A stretch of 64,000 nucleotides of DNA from the NCBI RefSeq assembly GCF_900167075.1, contig NZ_FUWH01000006.1, positions 62,001-126,000 of the forward strand, in the 5' to 3' direction. This stretch comes from Sediminibacterium ginsengisoli. Its GTDB lineage: Bacteria > Bacteroidota > Bacteroidia > Chitinophagales > Chitinophagaceae. Below are positions 52,265 through 61,161 of this stretch, piece after piece (the stretch's first letter is position 1; each line of letters starts with the position of its first letter). Made by a program: the position numbers and the translations under genes. The notes beneath the pieces are model-generated. The model was given only the letters and a program-made list of their open reading frames with translations, made no database searches and was not told where the DNA came from.

Positions 52265-55204
52265 ATGGAACTGGAAAAAACAAACGAATATCACCTCGAG
52301 AAGGATACGAATCAGGATTCTGCACAGAATTTTGACTTCCTGCGCGCGCGTGGTATCGAACTGCTGCAGCAATATGCGGGCAATACCTGGACTGACTACA
52401 ACCTGCACGATCCGGGTGTAACCATACTCGAACACCTTTGTTATTCCATCACCGATCTTGCATACAGAACCGGTTTTGATATCGGAGACCTGCTGACGGA
52501 AAAAGACGGAACGATCGATCTCGCAAAAAACCTGTTTTTCCTCAAACACGAGATCCTGACTACGTCGCCGGTACTGGTGAATGATTTCAGGAAACTCGTT
52601 ATAGACCAGGTGCCGGAAGTATACAATATCTGGATCGAGCCGGTGGTTTCTTCAGGATGCGGCAATTATGCAAAAGGATTATACAATATATCGATCCAGG
52701 TTACGAATGATGTGATCCAGGAAAGGTTTGAAGACCAGACACCTGAAGTGAAGCAGCAGTTCAAAAATGAGATAGCAGCGAAAGTGAGATCAGTATTGCT
52801 CACTGCACGTAACAGCGGATCTGATTTTGAATCTTTCTCCATCCTGGAGCCCTGCGACATACACGTTGAAGCAGACATCGTGGTAGATCGTCACATGATG
52901 CACGAAGACCTGCTGGCCCAGGTATATGATGTGCTGATTAAAGCATTGAATCCGCCGATCAGTTTTTACACAGAGAACAGCCTGCGGCAACAGGGAATGG
53001 AAACGGAAGAGATTTACCAGGGACCGTCTCTTGAACACGGTTTTATCGTTGATGCGGAAATGACCGATAAACTCACAGTAGTAGATCCGTCTGACCTTAC
53101 CAAGGCGATACTCAGTATCGAAGGCGTGAGATATCTCCGCAAACTTGTGATTACCGCGGATGGAGAAACATATGATCATCGCCCGTTCTATCTGGATGCC
53201 GGCAGGTTCCCCCGTTTTATTTTTAACCTCGAAGAGCCAGCGATCCGTTTATTCAGCGACAGTTACGAAGTGATCGTAAAGAAAACTATCTTCTCGAGCC
53301 TGCTGCATAAAAAACTGGATGCCAATAAACGCCAGTTCATCAAAGGATATAATGATGCGGAAGATAATAAGGGAAAAGGTGAGTACAGGGATGTAACCGC
53401 TTATCACTCGTTTCAACATCTTTTTCCTCCGGTATACCGGATCAATATCGATGAAATAGAAGATACGGTAAAAGCACGACAGGAGCAGGATCCTTTACTG
53501 AAATCGAATAGAGCCAAGGCCAAACAACTAAAAGCATACCTCATGTTGTTTGAGCAGGTACTGGCCAATTATCTCGCGCAGCTGGGCAATCTAGGTGAGA
53601 TCCTTTCGCCAAGCATCCACGCAGATAAAAAACACCATACCTATTTTGCACAGCCGCTCTACAGCGTTCCTGCGAGTGGCAATATTGTGTCAGATTTTAT
53701 GGTTCCGGGAACAAGGCTGAACCATGTGGATTGGGATTTTTTCACGGCAGATGCGAATAACAGTTATGTTCAGTTCCTCGAATCAACAGTAGAGTCTGAC
53801 GAAGTTTTCCGCGAAAGAAAAAAGAGGCTGCTCGATCATATGCTTTCCAGGTTCAACCAGAACCTTCTGAAATACCCATTGCAGTTATACGAAAGATTAT
53901 ATAAGCCTAAGGACACGGATGAAAGAACCATGGAATTGTTCTGGAAAGCCGATATCCTTCATAATATAGTAGCACTTACCGGTAAAAGGAACCAGGCTGC
54001 GGATTATACAAAAGCATACACGCAGGAAAATGCCAGCGGATTTGAACAGTTGATGAGCAAGCTTTTATATCTGCCGGAAGGAAACCGTAAAAGGATGGCT
54101 GAAGCTTATGTTCAGTCGCTTGGTAACGGAAGGTTATCCGTTGAGAAAGATCATACAGATCAACCTTTTGCTAAAAAAGGTATTTACGAACTGAACTGGG
54201 ATGGGCAACGCCTGGATATGATCATATCCGACAATGAAGTGGAACGTCTTTTCACACGCGGCACTGAAGATGAAGATGCGCTGAATGGTAACTTCCAGAT
54301 AGGCAGAAGAAATATCGGGTTCTTAAAAGATGGTATAGATCTGCAGCAATATAAGATAGGCCCTGAGATCAATAATAAAGGTTTTATTATCCTGTATCGT
54401 GCGCCCAACGAACGGCAGTGGAGCCGGGTTGGTAAATATGCCACACGTGAAGATGCGGTGAACGCATTGAATTATTTTACCGATTCCCTGAAAAAATTAA
54501 GCATCAATACAGAAGGGTTCCATTTGCTGGAGCATGTTTTACTGCGCCCGTCGCTGCAGTCCAGATCATTCGGTTTTTATTTTTATGATGAAAAAGGCGA
54601 AGTACTCCTGCGGCATAACAGGTGGTATAGTTTTGACGAAAGGGTACATGTGATCAGGGACGTGATTGAAACGGCATGCGGCGACTATACCAATGAAGAA
54701 ATGACTGAGAAACTGGATAAGATCTGTGTGATCAATAAAACGGATGATAAAGCCTATCCCTGGTTTACGGCGCCGAGATATATCCTGGGTGCGGCCTCTG
54801 AAACAGATCATGTATTGCGGAAGATCAGGCATTGCATAGCCGAATCGCAGCGGAACACCGGAACAATATACCCTGCCTTTGTTAATATGGCAAGACGCGA
54901 GAATGGGGAAGAGATCGCTGAAGATTTTTTCAGGTTCAGAACAACGATCATAATGCCATCCTGGCCCGCGCGATTCCAGGATAAGGCATTCCGGAATTTC
55001 ACCGTCAGCCTTTTCACAGAGAATAGTCCGGCGCATATGAGGCTCGATACAAAATGGCTGCCGTTAAGTGAAATGCAGGATTTTGAAGACCTTTACTTCA
55101 GATGGACAGAAGCCATCAAAACCGACCGGACCGGAAGCGATTCCCGTTTGCTCGGTGATCAGCTGATCTCTTTATTGCTCCTGAAAAAAGAAGCCGGTAA
55201 GTAA
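52265..55204 (+). CDS. Pvc12/gp7-like baseplate wedge protein
   Basis: A 979-residue wedge subunit. The hallmark is ELLQQYAGNTWTDYNLHDPGVTILEHLCYSITDLAYRTGF near the start, followed by the long helical and beta mix of Pvc12: VNDFRKLVIDQVPEVYNIWIEPV, LEPCDIHVEADIVVDRHMM, SLEHGFIVDAEMTD. It closes the baseplate wedge together with the J-like protein. ATG 52265 is chosen; a GTG at 52247 overlapping the upstream stop would add six residues and cannot be ruled out. Both frames are the same. The tape-measure gene follows after 24 bases. Confidence 0.9.
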   Translation: MELEKTNEYHLEKDTNQDSAQNFDFLRARGIELLQQYAGNTWTDYNLHDPGVTILEHLCYSITDLAYRTGFDIGDLLTEKDGTIDLAKNLFFLKHEILTTSPVLVNDFRKLVIDQVPEVYNIWIEPVVSSGCGNYAKGLYNISIQVTNDVIQERFEDQTPEVKQQFKNEIAAKVRSVLLTARNSGSDFESFSILEPCDIHVEADIVVDRHMMHEDLLAQVYDVLIKALNPPISFYTENSLRQQGMETEEIYQGPSLEHGFIVDAEMTDKLTVVDPSDLTKAILSIEGVRYLRKLVITADGETYDHRPFYLDAGRFPRFIFNLEEPAIRLFSDSYEVIVKKTIFSSLLHKKLDANKRQFIKGYNDAEDNKGKGEYRDVTAYHSFQHLFPPVYRINIDEIEDTVKARQEQDPLLKSNRAKAKQLKAYLMLFEQVLANYLAQLGNLGEILSPSIHADKKHHTYFAQPLYSVPASGNIVSDFMVPGTRLNHVDWDFFTADANNSYVQFLESTVESDEVFRERKKRLLDHMLSRFNQNLLKYPLQLYERLYKPKDTDERTMELFWKADILHNIVALTGKRNQAADYTKAYTQENASGFEQLMSKLLYLPEGNRKRMAEAYVQSLGNGRLSVEKDHTDQPFAKKGIYELNWDGQRLDMIISDNEVERLFTRGTEDEDALNGNFQIGRRNIGFLKDGIDLQQYKIGPEINNKGFIILYRAPNERQWSRVGKYATREDAVNALNYFTDSLKKLSINTEGFHLLEHVLLRPSLQSRSFGFYFYDEKGEVLLRHNRWYSFDERVHVIRDVIETACGDYTNEEMTEKLDKICVINKTDDKAYPWFTAPRYILGAASETDHVLRKIRHCIAESQRNTGTIYPAFVNMARRENGEEIAEDFFRFRTTIIMPSWPARFQDKAFRNFTVSLFTENSPAHMRLDTKWLPLSEMQDFEDLYFRWTEAIKTDRTGSDSRLLGDQLISLLLLKKEAGK

Positions 55205-55228
55205 TCTGTATAATTCAAGTTTATCACA

Positions 55229-58200
55229 TTGGCAAGCCAGCATTTTTCAATTAACCAGCAGCTTTTTGAAATTGATTTTTTTTCAAAGGCAAAAGCATAT
55301 GAGCTGCAGGACAGGATCAGCAGGCTTGTGAACGGACCATTACCCGAACAGGTGAACCGCTATCTTGAATCCGTTATACCTGAAGAGTTATTACTTAAAA
55401 TAGACCAGATCAGGCTGGATATCGGCGAAGTGAATTACGAGAACCTGGAGCAGGAGCTGCTGACAAAATTCATGGATGCACTGATGGAGGAGATCGCAGC
55501 CAGGCTGAGAATGATCAACGATCCGGGGCTTTCAAAACAGGCTGGCATTACCGTTACGCATGCTTATTCTGGACATGCGGATCTGCTGGAATATTTCCTG
55601 CTTACAGGAAGCCTGCCCTGGTGGGCAGAACAGGCAACAGGCATCGGATCTGTTCTGGATATCCTGTTTAAAGATCATAGGACGTTATTAAGAGAACTGT
55701 TGCTGCGGATAGGGAGATATGAATATGTTCGCCAGCGCATCGTAAATCATTTCCGTGAAGACAGGATACGCAACATCATTGAAACACTGGAGCCGGTGGA
55801 GGCAGAATATATCTTCGGTTATCACGCCCAGGTTACAAGATTGCAGCAACGTGAGCAGATTGTAAAGACCGAAATAAAAATATTCGAAAAAGAAGTATGG
55901 CTTTTTATCCTTAATTATCTGCTGGCCGACAGGGGTGGAGAGTTCAACCGAAAGGCTTTTGTTAAAAATAACCTGATGCAGATCGCTGCAAGGTTTAATA
56001 TTTCTTACAGGGAATTGCTGCTGTTGTTTTTTAAAGCCCTGAAAATTGAGCTGAGTCAGAATACGCACGAAACTTCATTGTTGCGCGTGATCGAAGAACT
56101 TGCAATGACTGACAGTGATATGGCTGCTCCGGAAATTACCAGGCCGGTTATACAGGATCCGGAAGAAAGCGATCACGACCTGCGTACTGTGACAGGAATT
56201 ATTGAATTACTCCGTTATTATTTTGAACACGAAACACTTCCTGAATGGGCAGATGCGTACACCCGGGAGCAACTGGCCGCTTTTTTATTGCAGGCGGCTG
56301 GTAAAGCTCCTGAAACATTATCGGAGTTGCTGTTTGGCCGTAATGCTGCTGAAACAAATGCAGAAAGCATATTTGAACTGTTAGGCACGGCCGGCACAAA
56401 AGAGCTCCTGTGGCGCATACTTCCGGCGGGAAAAGAGATCAGCCGCATAGCAACCACATTTGAGATATTGCAGTCGGGGAGACCGCTGGTTAATGCCAGT
56501 GCACGTTCTTTCGCCGAATCCATCTGGAAGATATTGCTGAATGTATTGATCTCTTTCGGAACTTCTGCGGTGGCCGGACCGGTTATTATAGAAGCGGTCA
56601 TTCGCGGCATAAAAAAGCAGTATGATATTCAGACAGAAGCGCTTGCCGCTCATATAAGTGAAGCGATGCAGGAAATAACCCGGAAGAGAGCAGGTAGTAT
56701 TGCGGGTTTTGAAAATGTAAAAACCGCAGTGCAATCTTACGTTGAATCGGTAAGGGGACAAACAGCGGCTGTTTTTAATATTGATCCAGAAGATGCAGAG
56801 GATAAGTATCCCCGCTCAACAAGCCTGCGTGATCTGCTGCGGTTTCTCCTGGCGCGTGGTGCAATGCCGTGGTGGGCTAAACAATATTCAGGTTACCCGG
56901 CTGCGGCGCTGCTAAGGCAATTACTGGCGCAAACCCCTTACGATGCATTATGGATCTTTCAATGGGCGCAACTTTCCCCGGTCGCAAAAAAAAGATTCCT
57001 GCAAAATATACCCGAAGATCTTGTACTGGATGTGATCCGGCAATTACCGGCTGCATCACACGCAGTCCGTTTATTCCGCCAGGCAAAAATGATGACAGGT
57101 GTTGCTCTTCCGCAGCCTGATCCTGTTTTGTTATTGCAGGTATTATGGGATGAACTTGCAGATCAGAATTATCTTACCGTTTCTTACACAGGATTTTACA
57201 CAAAACTCATCAGCAGGATTGCAGCCTTGCCCGGATATGATGCAGAACAGGCATTGACATTATTGCAGAGATTTGCTGAAACATGGAACGGAAATGAAGT
57301 AGTGGCCGAATTGGAACAATGGTTGATCTCATTTCAGCAAATAGCCGGTTCTGAACAGCAAAAACGAAAACCATACAGTACACGTCATCAAAAGCCAGGC
57401 GATGCTTTCATATTGCAGGAATACCTGTTGTCAGCTTCGGTAATGACGGCCATACCTGCAGAAAGTAACGAAGTGTCAATTGTTCGTGAATGGCTGGCGG
57501 CAGCTGATGTAACAACCCGTACTTCCATCGCTGATAAGCTTTTCAACAGCCTGCTTTATTATATTGAAAACGGAAGACTCATTCCTGGTACAACAATCAC
57601 TGATCAGGGATCTCTGAAAATTCTGCTTGCAAGGTTGATGATACTGGCTTTTTATACAGACAGGAACAGGTTGATGAAATTGCTTGAGACCAGTCCTGCG
57701 AATGACAGGCAATTACTGGCTATCGTACAATTGACAGGGGCTTTAAAAAGATCAGCCGGTGAGCAGGAAAAAGAGGTCTTTTTATTTTTATCTTCTGTTG
57801 TACAACAATGGATCTATCCGTTCGATGAGCTATACAGGGCATTCACTTCTGCCGGGGATATATCAATGGAAATGCCTGCCGGTAAACGAAGAAGCGGAAA
57901 GCGCTTCCCGCTCGACATTGGTATCTTGCCTGAATCGCATGATCCGGATCAGCAGGACATTGATACGGTATCCATAAACGCAGTCAAAGCAATAGCTGAA
58001 GACAAGGATCCCCGTAAAGAAAGCGAAGTTGTAAATGAAAATGATCCGCCCGAAAATATTTCAAAACAGCAATTGTTGGCCCTTCGGTCAGAAGATGTAT
58101 ATACAGCTCAATTGCCGGCAGGTATAGAAAAACAATTATTACAGCAAAATGCCGCAGAAGATATACCGGCTGCCCGTATTGCAATGTTCTTTCTTGAAAA

Positions 58201-59731
58201 GGAGGATGTAGCAGGTCTGGCAGAATTATACGATGCGGCTATCGCTGTACTGATCTATTTCCTTTTATGGAATCGTCTTCCTGCAAAATTTGCAAGGGTA
58301 AGCAGTTCAAAAGAAAACGAATTGCTTCGGGAATTGGTACGCTTTGCATTCCGCCGCAACAGGCAGGCACTACGCCAGATCGTGCATAATGATGAATACC
58401 AGCCCGCAGCAATGACCCGCCTGTTCGCGATGGTTGAGCAAGGAGCCGAAATGACAGACAGAGAGCTGGTTTCGTTCCTGTTACCCCTGAAACAGGAAGC
58501 CTTCCGGCGTTTATTGAAACAGCAGGACATTACAGTTGTGATCGCTTATATGCAAGAACAGCATGCAGATGCCGCGGCAGCGATCGCTTTACTTTCCCGT
58601 GGAAATATTTCTGCCCGTGAAACGCAAAAGCTACTTGCCAGCGATACTACCTTAATAGCAATAAGCGAATACGCTGAGCCCTGGCTATTCAATCAGCTGA
58701 TGCAGCAAAGCAATTACCAGCCGGTTCCGCAGTTTCAGTCGCTGGTGCAAAACATGCTTCATATTCTTGAACACGCATTTACAGACAGCCTGGTTCGGGA
58801 GAAAATGATCCGGTTGTACAAGTTGTATAATCTTAAAATGGCTGCACAACAACAGTCGTTTAATAACAGCTATGATTATTTCCTGGCGTTTTTCCGGTTC
58901 GCGGGAGAATACCAGTCGCCGGTAACCACAATCTGGCAACAAGTACTGGATCATTTGTCAGATACTGACAGGTCTGGTGTGAATACCGGTACAGCAGAAG
59001 AGGCCAGTATGCGACGCGGGCTGCGATTCTTGTTGCGGCAGGAACAAGACATGGAAGTGATCAGGAACGATGCATATGTTCAGGATAGGAATGGGGCTGC
59101 AGCAACTGAAAACAGTGCATCCGAATTGGACAGGATCAAAGAAAAGATCCGCGGCGAATTGCTTCGTGAGAAAAACAGGGAAGAGGAGGCTGAGAAAAAG
59201 CAGGCCCAGGAAAAACTAAAAGAAAGGAAGACAAAGCTTTATATTGCCAATGCAGGTCTTGTGATCCTTCACCCGTTTTTCAGCACTTATTTTTCACGAC
59301 TCGGACTATTGGAAAAAGGGCAGTTCCCTGATCCGGTAAAACAGGAACGGGGTGTATTGTTAATGCAGTATCTTGTAACCGGAAGACAGGAATTCGAAGA
59401 ACATGAACTGGCGCTCAATAAAATCCTGTGCGGTATGGATCCGGATACCCCTGTTGCGGTTGAAATTACTGTAACCGATGAAGAACAAACACTATCCGAT
59501 GAATTGTTCGAAGTGTTGAAGCAGCAGTGGAGTAAGATGAAAAACAATTCCATACAGGGAATCAGAGCATCCTTTCTTCAGCGGGAAGGCGCACTGGAAG
59601 AAACGGAGGATGGCTGGTCGCTCCGCGTGGAACAGCGCGGCTATGACATGTTATTGCAAACACTGCCCTGGGGTTATGGTTTCATTAAAACCTCATGGAT
59701 GAAAAAAATACTGACTGTAGAATGGATCTGA
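55229..59731 (+). CDS. Contractile injection system tape measure protein (Pvc14-like)
   Basis: A 1500-residue protein. The start HFSINQQLFEIDFFSKAKAYELQDRISRLVN matches the CIS tape-measure family (HxIxxQxxEI...). A TTG at 55229 is the only start that keeps this segment. The body contains a recurring module: five copies of a motif of the form LLxYFLxxGxLPxW, with the central Pro at residues about 130, 338, 547, 786 and 1018, spaced 208, 209, 239 and 232. The C-terminal part has a coiled coil (ELLREKNREEEAEKKQAQ) and IANAGLVILHPFFSTYFSRLGLL. The tape measure sets the length of the tube. Confidence 0.9.
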   Translation: MASQHFSINQQLFEIDFFSKAKAYELQDRISRLVNGPLPEQVNRYLESVIPEELLLKIDQIRLDIGEVNYENLEQELLTKFMDALMEEIAARLRMINDPGLSKQAGITVTHAYSGHADLLEYFLLTGSLPWWAEQATGIGSVLDILFKDHRTLLRELLLRIGRYEYVRQRIVNHFREDRIRNIIETLEPVEAEYIFGYHAQVTRLQQREQIVKTEIKIFEKEVWLFILNYLLADRGGEFNRKAFVKNNLMQIAARFNISYRELLLLFFKALKIELSQNTHETSLLRVIEELAMTDSDMAAPEITRPVIQDPEESDHDLRTVTGIIELLRYYFEHETLPEWADAYTREQLAAFLLQAAGKAPETLSELLFGRNAAETNAESIFELLGTAGTKELLWRILPAGKEISRIATTFEILQSGRPLVNASARSFAESIWKILLNVLISFGTSAVAGPVIIEAVIRGIKKQYDIQTEALAAHISEAMQEITRKRAGSIAGFENVKTAVQSYVESVRGQTAAVFNIDPEDAEDKYPRSTSLRDLLRFLLARGAMPWWAKQYSGYPAAALLRQLLAQTPYDALWIFQWAQLSPVAKKRFLQNIPEDLVLDVIRQLPAASHAVRLFRQAKMMTGVALPQPDPVLLLQVLWDELADQNYLTVSYTGFYTKLISRIAALPGYDAEQALTLLQRFAETWNGNEVVAELEQWLISFQQIAGSEQQKRKPYSTRHQKPGDAFILQEYLLSASVMTAIPAESNEVSIVREWLAAADVTTRTSIADKLFNSLLYYIENGRLIPGTTITDQGSLKILLARLMILAFYTDRNRLMKLLETSPANDRQLLAIVQLTGALKRSAGEQEKEVFLFLSSVVQQWIYPFDELYRAFTSAGDISMEMPAGKRRSGKRFPLDIGILPESHDPDQQDIDTVSINAVKAIAEDKDPRKESEVVNENDPPENISKQQLLALRSEDVYTAQLPAGIEKQLLQQNAAEDIPAARIAMFFLEKEDVAGLAELYDAAIAVLIYFLLWNRLPAKFARVSSSKENELLRELVRFAFRRNRQALRQIVHNDEYQPAAMTRLFAMVEQGAEMTDRELVSFLLPLKQEAFRRLLKQQDITVVIAYMQEQHADAAAAIALLSRGNISARETQKLLASDTTLIAISEYAEPWLFNQLMQQSNYQPVPQFQSLVQNMLHILEHAFTDSLVREKMIRLYKLYNLKMAAQQQSFNNSYDYFLAFFRFAGEYQSPVTTIWQQVLDHLSDTDRSGVNTGTAEEASMRRGLRFLLRQEQDMEVIRNDAYVQDRNGAAATENSASELDRIKEKIRGELLREKNREEEAEKKQAQEKLKERKTKLYIANAGLVILHPFFSTYFSRLGLLEKGQFPDPVKQERGVLLMQYLVTGRQEFEEHELALNKILCGMDPDTPVAVEITVTDEEQTLSDELFEVLKQQWSKMKNNSIQGIRASFLQREGALEETEDGWSLRVEQRGYDMLLQTLPWGYGFIKTSWMKKILTVEWI

Positions 59732-61074
59732 AATTAAGTTCCGATAATGCCAAAACACTGAACACTGAAATGCAGTGGCTGAGTCATGTGATCGATACCC
59801 GGTTCAAACTTTACTGGGGACAGGATTGCGAGTATACAGATATCTACGATATTCCGCCACCGGACCTGACGAATGATAGTTCTGTTTATGGGCAGATCGT
59901 ACGGCATTATAAAATGAATATCAGCGAGCGGCTGGTTTTATTGCTTTCACTGGCTCCCCATATACAACCGCATGTGCTGGATGTATTTTATGTGAAAAAT
60001 GCGAATTACGACCGGGGATTTACAGAATTCGGAGGTGTCAAAGGGCAGAACCACTCAGGATTTATACCTACCGGAGAAACAGTAGCATTCGTACTGGCAG
60101 CCAATGACCTTGACAAGCGTTTCCTGCTCTTCGATATTTTCAGTGAAGATCACTATTTCGGAAAATTCAGGATACTGAAACTGACAACAGGTCATGCGGA
60201 TGAGCCATTTCTCAGCGGAATGCTCACTATTTCCGCAGAATACCTGAATTATTTCATTAAAGGCACTTCCCAGAAACCGGATTATAATGTGAATTTCCCT
60301 GCAAAGAGGCTTGAGACAAAGCTCGACTGGGAAGACCTGGTGCTGGATGATGCAGTGCTCGATGAAGTAATGGAGATCCGTGACTGGATCGAACACGGGG
60401 ACACCTTGCTGAACGACTGGGGATTAAATAAAAAGATCAAACCGGGTTATCGCAGCCTGTTTTATGGCCCACCGGGAACCGGTAAAACATTGACGGCTTC
60501 ATTGCTTGGTAAAAGCACCGGGCTGGATGTGTACCGCATAGATTTGTCGATGGTGGTATCTAAATACATCGGAGAAACGGAAAAGAACCTGGCGGGTATA
60601 TTCGACCAGGCACAGAACAAGAACTGGATACTCTTTTTTGATGAAGCAGATGCCCTGTTTGGTAAAAGGACACAGACCAGCAGTTCCAACGACCGCCATG
60701 CGAACCAGGAAGTGTCTTACCTGTTACAGCGTGTGGAGGATTTTCCGGGCGTAGTGATCCTCGCAACAAATCTGAAAGCCAACCTGGATGATGCGTTCAC
60801 AAGACGCTTTCAGTCAATGATCTATTTCTCCATGCCCAGTCCTGTACACCGGAAAAAACTCTGGCAGCAGGCATTCTCCGACAAAACGGTAATGGAAGAC
60901 AAGGTAGACCTGGAGGAAATTGCCGAGAAATATGAACTGGCGGGAGGCGCCATCATTAACGTGGTGCGTTATTGTACCCTGATGGCATTGAAACAGAACA
61001 CCAATGTGATCAGGAATGCGGATATTCTCACCGGTATCCGCAAGGAGTTTGGGAAAGAAGGGAAAATTGTCTGA
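59722..61074 (+). CDS. AAA+ ATPase of the injection system (Pvc15-like)
   Basis: A 450-residue ATPase. The N-terminal region (TEMQWLSHVIDTRFKLYWGQD, YDIPPPDLTNDSSVYGQIVRHYKM) is the eCIS-specific part. Then come Walker A GPPGTGKTLTA (about 248-258), Walker B ILFFDEADALFG (about 303-314), sensor-1 LATNLKANLD and the arginine finger DAFTRRFQSMIYF. In eCIS the ATPase is thought to help cargo loading or assembly. ATG 59722 overlaps the tape-measure stop by 10 bases; ATG 59695 in the same frame is the alternative. It ends the particle operon. Confidence 0.94.
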   Translation: MDLKLSSDNAKTLNTEMQWLSHVIDTRFKLYWGQDCEYTDIYDIPPPDLTNDSSVYGQIVRHYKMNISERLVLLLSLAPHIQPHVLDVFYVKNANYDRGFTEFGGVKGQNHSGFIPTGETVAFVLAANDLDKRFLLFDIFSEDHYFGKFRILKLTTGHADEPFLSGMLTISAEYLNYFIKGTSQKPDYNVNFPAKRLETKLDWEDLVLDDAVLDEVMEIRDWIEHGDTLLNDWGLNKKIKPGYRSLFYGPPGTGKTLTASLLGKSTGLDVYRIDLSMVVSKYIGETEKNLAGIFDQAQNKNWILFFDEADALFGKRTQTSSSNDRHANQEVSYLLQRVEDFPGVVILATNLKANLDDAFTRRFQSMIYFSMPSPVHRKKLWQQAFSDKTVMEDKVDLEEIAEKYELAGGAIINVVRYCTLMALKQNTNVIRNADILTGIRKEFGKEGKIV

Positions 61075-61161
61075 CGAGTCCGGGAAAAATACCCCGTACG
61101 GTAGATAAAACAATCGCTGAAAAAATGTAATTTAAGCCCTGATACAACCACCAAAACTAAC

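Noticed and set aside
40143-61074. Prophage or tailocin
   Set aside because: No terminase, portal, capsid, integrase, holin or lysin genes. A CIS tape measure, DUF4255 cap, DUF5908 and AAA+ ATPase point to an eCIS.
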